The notes: generated from the letters alone by a model not told the origin. A stretch of DNA of 64,000 bases from Haemophilus_D parainfluenzae_AD (GCF_001679325.1 NZ_LZMX01000001.1); one strand, 5' to 3'. Positions 52,682 through 62,307 are shown, numbered from the stretch's first letter. Translations and numbers: made by a program.

Positions 52682-54196
52682 ATGACAACTCAAACCCAAG
52701 ACAATGATGTACTACTGACGATGACGGATGTCAGTAAGTCTTTCCCCGGTGTAAAAGCCCTTGATCACGCCAATCTAACAGTTCGTTCTCACTCTGTTCA
52801 CGCCTTAATGGGTGAAAACGGGGCGGGAAAATCGACATTATTAAAATGCCTCTTCGGAATTTATGCAAAAGACGAAGGAGAAATTTTATTCTTAGGCAAA
52901 CCTGTTGATTTTAAAACATCAAAAGAAGCCCTTGAAAATGGGATTTCAATGGTTCACCAAGAACTTAACTTGGTGCGTCAAACCAGCGTAATGGATAACT
53001 TATGGTTGGGTCGCTATCCACTTAAAGGTCCTTTTGTGGATCACGCCAAAATGTATCGTGATACCAAAGCGATTTTCGATAAATTGGACATTGATGTTGA
53101 TCCAAGAGAAAAAGTGGCCAAACTTTCCGTTTCACAAATGCAGATGATCGAAATTGCGAAAGCGTTCTCTTATAACGCTAAAATCGTAATTATGGATGAG
53201 CCAACATCCTCACTTTCAGAAAAAGAAGTGGAACATCTTTTCAAAATTATTCAAAAATTAAAAGATCGTGGTTGTGGCATTATTTATATTTCACACAAAA
53301 TGGATGAAATCTTCAAAATTTGTGATGAAATCACCATTCTTCGCGATGGTAAATGGATCAATACCGTTCAAGTTAAAGGCACCACTATGGAAGAAATCGT
53401 TTCAATGATGGTTGGCCGTGAATTAACACAACGTTTCCCAGAAAAAACAAACGTACCAAAAGAAATCACGCTTGAAGTGGAACATTTAACAGCGGTAAAC
53501 CAACCGTCTATTCAAGATGTTTCCTTTAATTTACGCAAAGGTGAAATTTTAGGTATTGCGGGTCTTGTTGGTGCAAAACGAACCGATATTGTGGAAGCCA
53601 TTTTTGGTGTACGCGAATTAAAAGAGGGGACGATCAAGCTCAACGGAAAAATCGTGAAAAATCATACCGCACTTGAGGCGATTAACCACGGTTTTGCTTT
53701 GGTGACTGAGGAACGTCGTTCAACCGGGATTTATTCAAACCTAAGCATTGAATTTAACTCTTTGATTTCAAATATGAAATCTTACCTCACCCCTTGGAAA
53801 TTGCTCAGCAATAAAAAAATGGCAAGTGATACCCAGTGGGTGATTGATGCAATGAACGTGAAAACCCCTTCTCACAAAACAACGATTGGATCGCTTTCTG
53901 GTGGTAACCAACAAAAAGTGATTATCGGTCGTTGGCTTTTAACCCAACCAGATATCTTAATGCTCGATGAACCTACTCGTGGTATTGATATTGGGGCAAA
54001 ATTTGAAATTTATCAGCTCATTCAAGAACTCGCTAAAAAAGATAAAGGCATCATCATGATTTCATCAGAAATGCCGGAATTATTAGGCGTAACTGACCGC
54101 ATTTTGGTCATGAGTAATGGTCGTGTTGCAGGCATCGTTGAAACGGCAAAAACGTCTCAAGAAGAAATTTTGCAACTTGCCGCAAAATATTTATAA
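52682..54196 (+). CDS. mglA: Galactose/methyl-galactoside ABC importer ATPase
   Basis: MglA is the double ATPase of the importer. The start at 52682 (MTTQTQDND) gives 504 residues and has GAGG upstream; a longer frame begins with a TTG inside the hairpin. Domain 1 has Walker A GENGAGKST, and its signature is the divergent KLSVSQMQMIEIAKA. Domain 2 has the degenerate Walker A GLVGAKRTD usual for sugar importers, with LSGGNQQKVIIGRWL and Walker B ILMLDEPTRGIDIGA. It acts on the cytoplasmic side with MglC. Confidence 0.97.
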   Translation: MTTQTQDNDVLLTMTDVSKSFPGVKALDHANLTVRSHSVHALMGENGAGKSTLLKCLFGIYAKDEGEILFLGKPVDFKTSKEALENGISMVHQELNLVRQTSVMDNLWLGRYPLKGPFVDHAKMYRDTKAIFDKLDIDVDPREKVAKLSVSQMQMIEIAKAFSYNAKIVIMDEPTSSLSEKEVEHLFKIIQKLKDRGCGIIYISHKMDEIFKICDEITILRDGKWINTVQVKGTTMEEIVSMMVGRELTQRFPEKTNVPKEITLEVEHLTAVNQPSIQDVSFNLRKGEILGIAGLVGAKRTDIVEAIFGVRELKEGTIKLNGKIVKNHTALEAINHGFALVTEERRSTGIYSNLSIEFNSLISNMKSYLTPWKLLSNKKMASDTQWVIDAMNVKTPSHKTTIGSLSGGNQQKVIIGRWLLTQPDILMLDEPTRGIDIGAKFEIYQLIQELAKKDKGIIMISSEMPELLGVTDRILVMSNGRVAGIVETAKTSQEEILQLAAKYL

Positions 54197-54214
54197 ATCA
54201 TAAAGGAACAAATT

Positions 54215-55225
54215 ATGAGTGCCTTACAAAAAAATAAATCATTCGATTTCTTAAAACAAAATGCGATTTATTTTGTGTTGTTGATTTTACTTGGCATCAT
54301 CATCGCACAAGATCCAACATTCTTGAATGTTCGCAACTTTAGTAACATTTTAACTCAATCATCCGTCCGTCTTATTATCGCCCTTGGGGTTGCAGGCTTG
54401 CTTATCACTCAAGGTACTGACTTATCAGCCGGTCGCCAAGTAGGTTTAGCGGCAGTTATTTCGGCTACCCTCTTACAATCAATGGAAAACATGAACCGTG
54501 TGTTCCCTGATTTAGGTGAAATTCCTATTCCAGTGGTTATCCTTACGGTTTGTGCGGTAGGTGCTGTAATCGGCTTAGTGAATGGTTTAGTTATCGCTTA
54601 TCTCAATGTAACCCCGTTCATTGCAACAATGGGTACCATGATCATCGTTTATGGTTTCAACTCACTTTATTATGATGGCGTAGGTGGCTCACCAATTGCG
54701 GGTTTCAGCGAATCTTTCTCTAACTTCGCACAAGGCTTCTTCAGACTCGGTTCATTCAAATTATCTTACATTACTATTTATGCGGCAATTTGTGCATTCT
54801 TAGTATGGGTAATGTGGAATAAAACACGCTTCGGTAAGAATATCTTTGCTATCGGTGGTAACCCTGAAGCAGCAAAAGTATCTGGCGTAAACGTAGCGCG
54901 TAACCTTGTTGTGATTTACATGATTGCTGGCATGTTCTATGCATTCGGTGGTATGTTAGAAGCAGGCCGTATCGGTAGTGCTACCAACAACCTCGGTTTC
55001 ATGTATGAATTAGATGCGATTGCTGCCTGCGTAGTAGGTGGTGTATCTTTCGCAGGTGGTGTGGGTACTGTTATCGGTGTTATCACGGGTGTTATCATCT
55101 TCACCGTTATTAACTACGGTTTAACTTATATCGGTGTAAATCCTTACTGGCAATATATCATTAAAGGTAGCATTATCATCCTCGCGGTGGCTATTGACTC
55201 CTTAAAATACGCGAAGAAAAAATAA
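54215..55225 (+). CDS. mglC: Galactose/methyl-galactoside ABC permease
   Basis: MglC is the membrane channel of the importer. The 336-residue length equals E. coli MglC. About eight to ten hydrophobic segments are visible. LIIALGVAGLLITQGTDLSAGRQVGLAA in two parts and FAIGGNPEAAKVSGVNV are hallmarks of the RbsC/MglC permease family. It starts 18 bases after mglA and is followed by an uptake-signal terminator. Confidence 0.97.
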   Translation: MSALQKNKSFDFLKQNAIYFVLLILLGIIIAQDPTFLNVRNFSNILTQSSVRLIIALGVAGLLITQGTDLSAGRQVGLAAVISATLLQSMENMNRVFPDLGEIPIPVVILTVCAVGAVIGLVNGLVIAYLNVTPFIATMGTMIIVYGFNSLYYDGVGGSPIAGFSESFSNFAQGFFRLGSFKLSYITIYAAICAFLVWVMWNKTRFGKNIFAIGGNPEAAKVSGVNVARNLVVIYMIAGMFYAFGGMLEAGRIGSATNNLGFMYELDAIAACVVGGVSFAGGVGTVIGVITGVIIFTVINYGLTYIGVNPYWQYIIKGSIIILAVAIDSLKYAKKK

Positions 55226-55243
55226 TTAAAAAAAACCATAAAA

Positions 55244-55276
55244 ATAACCGCACTTTAGCAATAAAGTGCGGTTTAT
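55244..55276 (+). terminator. Uptake-signal-paired terminator of mglBAC
   Basis: A 12-bp perfect stem (AACCGCACTTTA at 55246-55257, complement at 55262-55273) with a 4-base loop, both arms being uptake signals, followed by a T-rich stretch. Confidence 0.88.
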
Positions 55277-55300
55277 ATTTAATCAATCTAAGGATTTAAA

Positions 55301-55957
55301 ATGTCAAATAGCGTAACTAAAGATAATTTAACTGTCAGTTTCAGTACTGACTGGTTTACTCATAACATCCCTTCTCTATCCTATATTTTTGAACAATTTA
55401 AGCCTCAAAGAATCTTAGAAATTGGCTCATTTGAAGGGCGTTCAACTCATTTTTTTACCGAGAAAATGCTTAAATACCATAATGAAATAGAGATTCATTG
55501 TATTGATTCTTGGGAAGGTGGATTAGAGCATCAAGGAAAGTGGGATATGGGTACTATTGAGCAATCTTTTAATGAGAATATTCAAACATTAATAATTTAT
55601 GCCAAACAATGCGGAAAATCCCTTAACATTATCAAACATAAAGGATATTCCCATACTAAAATGATTGAACTATTAGCAAAAGGCGAAGCTGGAAAATTTG
55701 ATTTTATCTATGTAGATGGTTCTCATGAAGCCCCAGATGTACTGTTCGATGCTATTTTAGCCCATAAATTAGTAAAAAATAATGGGATTATTGCTTTTGA
55801 TGACTATTTATGGAGCCCAGAAGAAAATGGAAAACAAAACTACTACCACTTAGTAAAACCTGCTGTTGATGCTTATGTCAATATCTATCAACAAAAACTC
55901 CATGTTTTACAAATGTTGCCAGTTTACCAACTTTATATACAAAAACTATCCGATTAA
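55301..55957 (+). CDS. Class I SAM-dependent methyltransferase, unknown substrate
   Basis: This 218-residue protein has the class I methyltransferase fold. The SAM loop is RILEIGSFEGRSTHFF (about residues 35-50), an acidic residue ends the second strand in IHCIDSWEGG (about 70), and later come FDFIYVDGSHEAPDV and GIIAFDDYLW. It resembles the Methyltransf_24-type group often linked to sugar or lipid modification, but the substrate cannot be read from the sequence. The coding region is AT-rich, with many unbiased codons, unlike the highly expressed mgl genes. It stands alone, after the mgl terminator and before a convergent terminator, so it may be a later insertion. Confidence 0.75.
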   Translation: MSNSVTKDNLTVSFSTDWFTHNIPSLSYIFEQFKPQRILEIGSFEGRSTHFFTEKMLKYHNEIEIHCIDSWEGGLEHQGKWDMGTIEQSFNENIQTLIIYAKQCGKSLNIIKHKGYSHTKMIELLAKGEAGKFDFIYVDGSHEAPDVLFDAILAHKLVKNNGIIAFDDYLWSPEENGKQNYYHLVKPAVDAYVNIYQQKLHVLQMLPVYQLYIQKLSD

Positions 55958-55971
55958 CTAATTAAAAATCT

Positions 55972-55996
55972 AATAAGCCTGTGCATCAGGCTTATT
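55972..55996. terminator. Convergent terminator methyltransferase / iscX
   Basis: A 10-bp perfect stem (AATAAGCCTG at 55972-55981, complement at 55987-55996) with a TGCAT loop. It overlaps the stop codon of iscX, which ends on the opposite strand. Confidence 0.8.
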
Positions 55997-56186
55997 CGTA
56001 TTCATCTAACCATTTCAACAAAATCGCTTCAAGAATACTTTCGTTAGATTTCATTGGATCATCATCAAAACCATCTAGTTCACAAATCCATTTATGTAAA
56101 TCCGTAAAACGCATCGTTTTAGGATCTAAATCTGGATTACGATCATAAAGCTCCTCTGCGATAAGTTGTGCATCAGTCCATTTCAT
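55992..56186 (-). CDS. iscX: Iron-sulfur assembly protein IscX
   Basis: IscX is a small acidic protein that binds IscS and modulates cluster assembly. The 64 residues contain MKWTDAQLIAEELYDRNPD, then TMRFTDLHKWICEL and the DDPMKSNESILEAILLKWLDE end, all family signatures. It is the last gene of the isc operon and shares one base with the fdx stop (TAATG). Confidence 0.95.
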   Translation of the reverse strand: MKWTDAQLIAEELYDRNPDLDPKTMRFTDLHKWICELDGFDDDPMKSNESILEAILLKWLDEYE

Positions 56187-56527
56187 TAGTGAGTCGCCTC
56201 ATTCGCATGGTTGATATTATATTTAGGGATTTCTACCACTAAATCTTCATCGCCCACGACACATTGGCAAGAAAGACGGCTATCCATTTCTAAGCCCCAT
56301 GCTTTATCCAACATATCTTCTTCTTGATCGCTCGCTTCATTTAATGAATCAAACCCTTCACGAATCACAACATGGCATGTTGTACAAGCACAAGAACCAT
56401 CGCAAGCATGGTGAATTTCAACGCCCGCATTATGTGCCACTTCTAATAAGTTATCGCCTGCTGCCGCATCAACCACCATACCCTCTGGGCAAAATTCTTC
56501 ATTCGGTAAAAAAATCACTTTTGGCAT
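56186..56527 (-). CDS. fdx: [2Fe-2S] ferredoxin of the Isc system
   Basis: Fdx supplies electrons for cluster assembly. The 113 residues show the adrenodoxin-type cluster ligands: HHACDGSCACTTCHVVI (three Cys of the loop) and the fourth Cys in SRLSCQCVVG. Length matches E. coli (111). It follows hscA after a 45-base gap that contains one uptake signal. Confidence 0.96.
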   Translation of the reverse strand: MPKVIFLPNEEFCPEGMVVDAAAGDNLLEVAHNAGVEIHHACDGSCACTTCHVVIREGFDSLNEASDQEEDMLDKAWGLEMDSRLSCQCVVGDEDLVVEIPKYNINHANEATH

Positions 56528-56572
56528 ATTACTTTCCTCAATATAAAAAACTCGTTAATTTATAACCGCACT

Positions 56573-58429
56573 TTATTGCTCAATATCTGACACTAATTTA
56601 CCTGTTAGCGCTTGGTTAATGGATTTATTCATTCGTCTTGCCGCAAATTCTTGAGTTGCCACATCAAGGTCTTTAATGCCCTGCGCAATAGCATGACGAT
56701 CTGTACCCTCTTTTACATCCATTAATTGTTTCAATGCATTTTCAATTTGGCGGAATTCAGTTTCGGTTAATAAGTCTGCCCCATCTTGCTGTAATGCCAC
56801 AATCACGCTTTCAATCACACGGTCAGCCTCAACACGTTGTTCAGCTAATTCACGAGCTTGCATATCATCTTGTGCATTATCAAAAGAAGCTTTAATCATT
56901 GCCGTCACTTCTTCATCCGTTAAACCATAAGAAGGCTTAATTTGAATTGATGCTTGGACTTTAGTGGATTTTTCCATGGCGGTCACACTTAATAAACCAT
57001 CCGCATCCACTTGATAAGTCACACGAATATGTGCAGCACCTGCCACCATTGGTGGAATACCACGCAACGTAAAACGACCTAAAGAACGGCAATCATCCAC
57101 TAACTCACGCTCCCCTTGTACCACATGGACCGTCATCGCAGTTTGACCATCTTTAAAGGTGGTAAATTCTTGTGCACGAGCCACTGGAATCGTGGTGTTG
57201 CGTGGAATAATTTTCTCCACTAAACCGCCCATGGTTTCAATGCCTAAGGAAAGCGGCACAACATCGAGTAACAACATATCACTGTCATTTTTGTTGCCCA
57301 CTAAAATATCCGCTTGAATTGCCGCACCTAGTGCTACTACTTTATCTGGGTCGATAGAGGTTAATGGCGTTTTACCGAAGAACTCGCCTACTTGCTCACG
57401 TACGTAAGGCACGCGAGTTGAGCCGCCAACCATAATCACTTCTTGCACGTCTTCAGCTTCAACATGCGCATCTTTTAATGCACGACGGCAGGTTAATAAA
57501 GAACGTTTAACCAATGAATGGATTAATTCATTGAATTGCTCACAACTTAACTCACCTTCAAATCCGCGCCAAGAAATGACCGCACTTTGTGCACTCGTTA
57601 AGGCAATTTTAGTTTGTGTAGCTAAACTTAAAAGTTCACGTTGCTCATTTACATTTTGTGGTTGAATACCGGCTTGCTCAACAATCCAATCTACAATTAA
57701 ATGGTCAAAATCATCACCACCTAAAGCTGTATCCCCACCCGTTGCTAACACTTCAAATACACCTTTAGACAAGCGTAAAATCGAGATATCAAAGGTACCA
57801 CCACCTAAGTCATAAACAGCGATGACACCTTCTTTACCGCTATCTAAGCCATAAGCGACTGCTGCTGCAGTGGGTTCATTTAATAAACGTAATACATTTA
57901 ACCCAGCAAGGCGCGCTGCATCTTTCGTACTTTGACGCTGAGCATCATCAAAATATGCGGGAACAGTAATTACCACACCAGAAAGCTCACCTGCTAGGCG
58001 TTGTTCAGCGATATGATTTAAACGAGATAAAATATCTGCAGAGACTTCAATTGGGCTTTTTTTGCCTTGATGCGTCACCAATAATGGCAAGCCATTTTCA
58101 CTTGCCACAAACTCATAGGGCAAGTTTGTGTAACGTGATTGCACATCGGTAAGACTACGACCAATCAGACGTTTAACCGATATAATCGTATTTTTAGGAT
58201 CCATTGCAGCTTTTGCAAATGCTTCAGTACCCACAAGTTTTTCATTTTCGCCATAATACACGACTGAAGGGACAAGGCTTCTGTCTTGTTCATCATTCAA
58301 AATGGTTGCTTGACCGCTACGCACAGCGGCAACTAAAGAGTTTGTTGTACCTAAATCAATCCCTACCGCAAGACGGTGTTGATGTGGTGCAGCCGTTTGT
58401 CCTGGTTCTGCAATTTGGAGTAATGCCAT
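56573..58429 (-). CDS. hscA: Hsp70-type chaperone HscA
   Basis: HscA is the specialised Hsp70 that, with HscB, releases Fe-S clusters from IscU. The 618-residue length matches the family (616). The ATPase domain has AVGIDLGTTNSLVAAV, NEPTAAAVAYGLD and VYDLGGGTFDISIL. The substrate domain has the LLLDVVPLSLGIETMGG start. It lies downstream of the DUF2625 gene rather than directly after hscB. Confidence 0.97.
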   Translation of the reverse strand: MALLQIAEPGQTAAPHQHRLAVGIDLGTTNSLVAAVRSGQATILNDEQDRSLVPSVVYYGENEKLVGTEAFAKAAMDPKNTIISVKRLIGRSLTDVQSRYTNLPYEFVASENGLPLLVTHQGKKSPIEVSADILSRLNHIAEQRLAGELSGVVITVPAYFDDAQRQSTKDAARLAGLNVLRLLNEPTAAAVAYGLDSGKEGVIAVYDLGGGTFDISILRLSKGVFEVLATGGDTALGGDDFDHLIVDWIVEQAGIQPQNVNEQRELLSLATQTKIALTSAQSAVISWRGFEGELSCEQFNELIHSLVKRSLLTCRRALKDAHVEAEDVQEVIMVGGSTRVPYVREQVGEFFGKTPLTSIDPDKVVALGAAIQADILVGNKNDSDMLLLDVVPLSLGIETMGGLVEKIIPRNTTIPVARAQEFTTFKDGQTAMTVHVVQGERELVDDCRSLGRFTLRGIPPMVAGAAHIRVTYQVDADGLLSVTAMEKSTKVQASIQIKPSYGLTDEEVTAMIKASFDNAQDDMQARELAEQRVEADRVIESVIVALQQDGADLLTETEFRQIENALKQLMDVKEGTDRHAIAQGIKDLDVATQEFAARRMNKSINQALTGKLVSDIEQ

Positions 58430-58469
58430 ATCTCTTTTTATCTCTAATAATTAATTCGTTAAGGGCTCG

Positions 58470-59156
58470 TTATGCCACTGAATAAGCTTGTGCAAATTTA
58501 TCTTGTTCGGTGAAACTTGCATTGTAATGGGTTTCAATATTGACTTCGCGTCGCTCACGCTGATTAATGTCAATCGTCTTATCTTCCGAAAGCTCTGGCG
58601 TAAAAACAATCATGTGGTTACCATCGAGTTGTTTTACATCTTCTTGCCAATTTTGCCAAAACAGATTTTGGTAAAATGCTTCAACATCACCGTTTAATGC
58701 CCAAGCTAAGAAATCCGTATAGGTAAAATTTAAATCATGCCAAGTTAAGTCTTTCGGCGAAAAATAGTAAATCTTGCCGAGATTATAACCTAAAGAACCA
58801 CCATTTAAGGCAAAATAACCACCAATGACATCATCTGCGACCAACAAATATTTTGGTTTATCACCTGATTGATTAAAAGATTTACTGAAATTCCAGTCCA
58901 TTAATCCACGTGGTAATTTAAAACTGCCAGAACCCAATATACGCAACCAACCATGATGGATTAAAATGCCACCGGTTTCATAAATTACCGCGCCCATCGG
59001 AGAAGACGTTGGCATTTGCATGCTGAAAAGTTCACGTTCTGCACTGGATTGATCTTTTTTAATCACTTCACAATGATTACGAGCACGCTCAATCCATTGG
59101 AAAATGGTTCCCCAAGCAGATTTTGAGGCTTCAGTCAGTTGTTCTAAAGTTTGCAT
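58470..59156 (-). CDS. DUF2625-family protein inside the isc operon
   Basis: This 228-residue protein resembles the DUF2625 family. Visible signatures are a WIERARNHCEVI helix near the start, GAVIYETGGILIHHGWLRILGSGSFKLPRGLMDWN in two parts (about residues 55-90), and VADDVIGGYFALNGG with YYFSPKDLTWHDL later. No signal or membrane segment is present. Function is unknown. It is placed between hscB and hscA, with 40 bases to hscA and 74 to hscB, so it is probably co-transcribed with the Fe-S genes. The family name is from memory of its motifs. Confidence 0.75.
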   Translation of the reverse strand: MQTLEQLTEASKSAWGTIFQWIERARNHCEVIKKDQSSAERELFSMQMPTSSPMGAVIYETGGILIHHGWLRILGSGSFKLPRGLMDWNFSKSFNQSGDKPKYLLVADDVIGGYFALNGGSLGYNLGKIYYFSPKDLTWHDLNFTYTDFLAWALNGDVEAFYQNLFWQNWQEDVKQLDGNHMIVFTPELSEDKTIDINQRERREVNIETHYNASFTEQDKFAQAYSVA

Positions 59157-59230
59157 AATCGGATTTCATTAGTATGAGGGCTGCTGCCCATTTATCAATA
59201 GCGAAAAGGGCGTATTAAACGCCCTCAAGA

Positions 59231-59752
59231 TTATAATTCAAATAGACGTTCTTCTACTTGGCTAATTTCATCCGCCAATTTTTTTAGAAAACGTAATTTA
59301 TCGCAGAACTGTGCAGCAGTTGGCCATTGTTGCTCATTAAGCTGTGCCTCAAGTGCGGTCAACATTTCTTTTGTTTCTTTTTTAACGCGTTTCGCAAAGG
59401 ATTCTAATGCATTCTCATCCTGGCTTTGCTCAATATTTTCGAGCTCTTCTCGCCATTCTAATTGCTGCATTAAAAATGTGACATCTTGCGTACTCTTTTG
59501 CTCTAAATCCTGTGTTTTTCCCGTATTTAACGCGATAATCGCTTCCGCGCGCAAAATTGGGTCTTTCAAGGTTTTTAATGCATCATTAACTTCTGTGGAT
59601 TTTTGCATTGCAATGCGTTGTTCTTGCGCATCTGCCGTAACAAAATTATCCGGATGCAAACTCTTTTGAAGCACTAAATAGCGCTCTGACAAAAGGGCTT
59701 GATCAACATTGAAAGCAATGGGTAAATCAAAAATAGCAAAAGGATTTGTCAT
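59231..59752 (-). CDS. hscB: J-domain co-chaperone HscB
   Basis: HscB brings IscU to HscA and stimulates its ATPase. The 173-residue protein has an N-terminal J domain with the catalytic HPD in SLHPDNF (about residues 32-38). A C-terminal helical bundle binds IscU (KSTQDVTFLMQQLEWREELE). Length matches E. coli (171). It follows iscA after 9 bases. Confidence 0.95.
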   Translation of the reverse strand: MTNPFAIFDLPIAFNVDQALLSERYLVLQKSLHPDNFVTADAQEQRIAMQKSTEVNDALKTLKDPILRAEAIIALNTGKTQDLEQKSTQDVTFLMQQLEWREELENIEQSQDENALESFAKRVKKETKEMLTALEAQLNEQQWPTAAQFCDKLRFLKKLADEISQVEERLFEL

Positions 59753-59761
59753 TTCTATTCC

Positions 59762-60085
59762 TTAAACGTGGAAACTCTCACCGCAACCACAAGATTCTTT
59801 CACATTCGGGTTATTATATTTAAAGCCTTCGTTCAAGCCTTCTTTGACATAATCTAGCTCAATGCCATCTAAATAAACCAAGCTTTTTGGATCGACTACC
59901 ACTTTCACGCCATGCTGCTCAAAAATAAGATCGTCATCATTGAGCACATCAACGAATTCAAGCACATAGCCTAAACCCGAACAACCTGATGTTTTCACAC
60001 CTAAGCGTAAACCGATGCCTTTTCCACGATTTTCAAGAAAAGTACGAACTCGTTGTGCCGCTTTTTCAGTGAGTGTTATAGACAT
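59762..60085 (-). CDS. iscA: Iron-sulfur carrier IscA
   Basis: IscA carries iron or Fe-S clusters to target proteins. The start at 60085 (MSITLTEKAAQRV) gives the usual 107 residues with an AGGATC RBS; the longer frame reaches into the iscU spacer. The three cluster cysteines are in SGCSGLGY and ESCGCGESFHV. Confidence 0.96.
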   Translation of the reverse strand: MSITLTEKAAQRVRTFLENRGKGIGLRLGVKTSGCSGLGYVLEFVDVLNDDDLIFEQHGVKVVVDPKSLVYLDGIELDYVKEGLNEGFKYNNPNVKESCGCGESFHV

Positions 60086-60135
60086 ATTCTGATCCTTAAA
60101 TTGATAAAGTGCAGTCATTTTCAACCGCACTTTGA

Positions 60136-60519
60136 TTACTTACCTTGTTTATTTTTATAGTCAGCGATAGCGGCTTTAATTGCGTCTTCTGCTAAAATCG
60201 AGCAGTGAACTTTTACAGGTGGTAATTCAAGTTCTTCCGCAATTTGACTGTTTTTGATTGCACCTGCCTCATCTAAAGATTTACCTTTTACCCATTCGGT
60301 AATTAAAGAACTTGATGCTATAGCAGAACCACAACCATAAGTTTTAAATTTCGCATCTTCAATAATGCCGCTGTCATTTACTTTGATTTGTAACTGCATA
60401 ACGTCACCACAAGCCGGTGCGCCAACCATACCCGTTCCTACTGAATTATCTTTTTTATCCATCGAACCTACGTTGCGTGGATTTTCATAATGATCGATAA
60501 CTTTTTCGCTGTACGCCAT
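60136..60519 (-). CDS. iscU: Fe-S scaffold IscU
   Basis: IscU is the scaffold on which [2Fe-2S] clusters are built from sulfur supplied by IscS. The 127 residues include the three scaffold cysteines (GAPACGDVM, YGCGSAI, VHCSILAED) and the LPPVKVHC motif recognised by HscA. It lies after iscS with a 54-base gap. Confidence 0.97.
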   Translation of the reverse strand: MAYSEKVIDHYENPRNVGSMDKKDNSVGTGMVGAPACGDVMQLQIKVNDSGIIEDAKFKTYGCGSAIASSSLITEWVKGKSLDEAGAIKNSQIAEELELPPVKVHCSILAEDAIKAAIADYKNKQGK

Positions 60520-60573
60520 ATTCTTTTCCTTTCCTAAATAAGTTGCTATCAGGCGGCCTAGCCGCCTTTAAAA

Positions 60574-61788
60574 TTAGTGGGCAGACCACTCAATTGTATT
60601 TAAATCAATGCCTTCTTTGAACATATCCCAAAGTGGCGATAATTCACGAAGTTTTGCGACTGCATTACGTGTTAAATTAATGGTGTAATCAATTTCTTCT
60701 TCCGTTGTCCAACGGCCAAGTGTGAAACGAATTGAGCTATGTGCTAACTCATCATTACGACCTAATGCACGTAGTACATAAGATGGCTCTAAACTCGCTG
60801 AAGTACAAGCAGAACCAGAAGAAACTGCCACATCACGCAATGCCATCATTAAGGATTCACCCTCAACATAGTTAAAACTGATGTTCAAGTTATTTGCTAC
60901 GCGGTGTTCCATTGAACCATTTACATAGGTTTCTTCAATTTCTTTCAAGCCATTATATAAGCGATCGCGTAAAGCTCTGATACGCGGAATCTCTGTCGCC
61001 ATTTCTTCTTTTGCAATACGATAAGCTTCACCCATACCCACAATTTGATGTACAGGCAATGTACCAGAACGCATGCCACGCTCGTGACCACCACCATGGA
61101 TAATGGCTTCTAAACGAACACGCGGTTTACGGCAAACATATAATGCACCGATCCCTTTTGGTCCGTATAATTTGTGGCTAGACATTGACATTAAATCAAC
61201 TGGTAATTCAGCGAGGTTTATTTCGACTTTACCAACACTTTGTGTCGCATCTACGTGGAAAATGGTTTTGTTTGCACGGCAAAGCTCACCAATTGCTTTA
61301 ATATCCTGAATCACGCCAATCTCATTATTCACGTGCATAATTGACACAAGAATCGTATCTGGACGCAACGCAACTTTGAATTTCTCAAGATCAATTAAAC
61401 CATCTTCTTCTGGATCTAAATAAGTGACTTCAAAGCCTTCACGTTCTAACTGACGACAAGTATCCAATACAGCTTTGTGCTCAGTTTTACAAGTAATAAT
61501 ATGTTTACCTTTTGTTTGATAAAAGTGCGCCGCACCTTTAATTGCAAGGTTATCTGCTTCCGTTGCACCTGAAGTGAACACAATTTCACGTGAATCTGCA
61601 CCAATCAAATCCGCAATTTGATTACGTGCAATATCAACCGCTTCTTCAGCTTGCCAGCCAAACTTATGTGAACGAGATGCTGGATTACCGAATACACCAT
61701 CAATGGTTAAATATTCCATCATTTTTTTAGCTACACGTTCATCCACTGGACATGTTGCTGCATAATCTAAATAAATTGGTAATTTCAT
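60574..61788 (-). CDS. iscS: Cysteine desulfurase IscS
   Basis: IscS takes sulfur from cysteine using PLP and passes it to IscU and to tRNA thiolation. The ATG at 61788 gives 404 residues, the same as E. coli, with AGGAG upstream; a GTG two codons earlier is possible. The PLP lysine is in MSSHKLYGPKG and the mobile-loop catalytic Cys in SSGSACTSASLEPS. The C-terminal IscU-binding tail is intact. Confidence 0.97.
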   Translation of the reverse strand: MKLPIYLDYAATCPVDERVAKKMMEYLTIDGVFGNPASRSHKFGWQAEEAVDIARNQIADLIGADSREIVFTSGATEADNLAIKGAAHFYQTKGKHIITCKTEHKAVLDTCRQLEREGFEVTYLDPEEDGLIDLEKFKVALRPDTILVSIMHVNNEIGVIQDIKAIGELCRANKTIFHVDATQSVGKVEINLAELPVDLMSMSSHKLYGPKGIGALYVCRKPRVRLEAIIHGGGHERGMRSGTLPVHQIVGMGEAYRIAKEEMATEIPRIRALRDRLYNGLKEIEETYVNGSMEHRVANNLNISFNYVEGESLMMALRDVAVSSGSACTSASLEPSYVLRALGRNDELAHSSIRFTLGRWTTEEEIDYTINLTRNAVAKLRELSPLWDMFKEGIDLNTIEWSAH

Positions 61789-61851
61789 TTTCACTCCTAA
61801 ATAACTACTAAAAATGCTATCAACTCGACCGCACTTTAATCTACTTTCCCA

Positions 61852-62307
61852 TTATTGGTTGACTACAATTAAGTCATCAAAATCTTTGTGAGCTTTATGC
61901 TTCCCAGTTTTTTTCTCTACAAGCTCAGCTAATGTAATCTCATCTAAAAAATCAGAAATGCGATCACTTAAATCTTGCCATAAAGAATGAGTTAAACACT
62001 CCACTCCGCCTTTGCAATTTCCTTTACCAAGGCATCTTGTCACATTAATGTTCTCATTTACGGCAGAGATCACCATACCAATAGAAATTTGATCGGCTGA
62101 CAATGCTAAACGATAGCCACCACCTGGGCCACGAACGCTTTTTACTAATCCACCACGACGCAATTTTGCAAATAATTGCTCAAGATAAGAAAGTGAAATA
62201 TTTTGACGTTCTGAGATATCCGCTAAACAAACGGGATTTGTTCCTGCATGTAGTGCGATATCTAAAATTGCGGTAACCGCATATCGTCCTTTAGATGTTA
62301 GTTTCAT
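61852..62307 (-). CDS. iscR: Fe-S cluster regulator IscR
   Basis: IscR is an Rrf2-family repressor that senses Fe-S supply. The 151 residues have an N-terminal winged helix (MKLTSKGRYAVTAILDIA) and the three cluster cysteines in CLGKGNCKGGVECL. It is somewhat shorter than E. coli IscR (162), at the C-terminus. As the first gene of the operon it should repress its own transcription through the palindrome just upstream. Confidence 0.96.
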   Translation of the reverse strand: MKLTSKGRYAVTAILDIALHAGTNPVCLADISERQNISLSYLEQLFAKLRRGGLVKSVRGPGGGYRLALSADQISIGMVISAVNENINVTRCLGKGNCKGGVECLTHSLWQDLSDRISDFLDEITLAELVEKKTGKHKAHKDFDDLIVVNQ

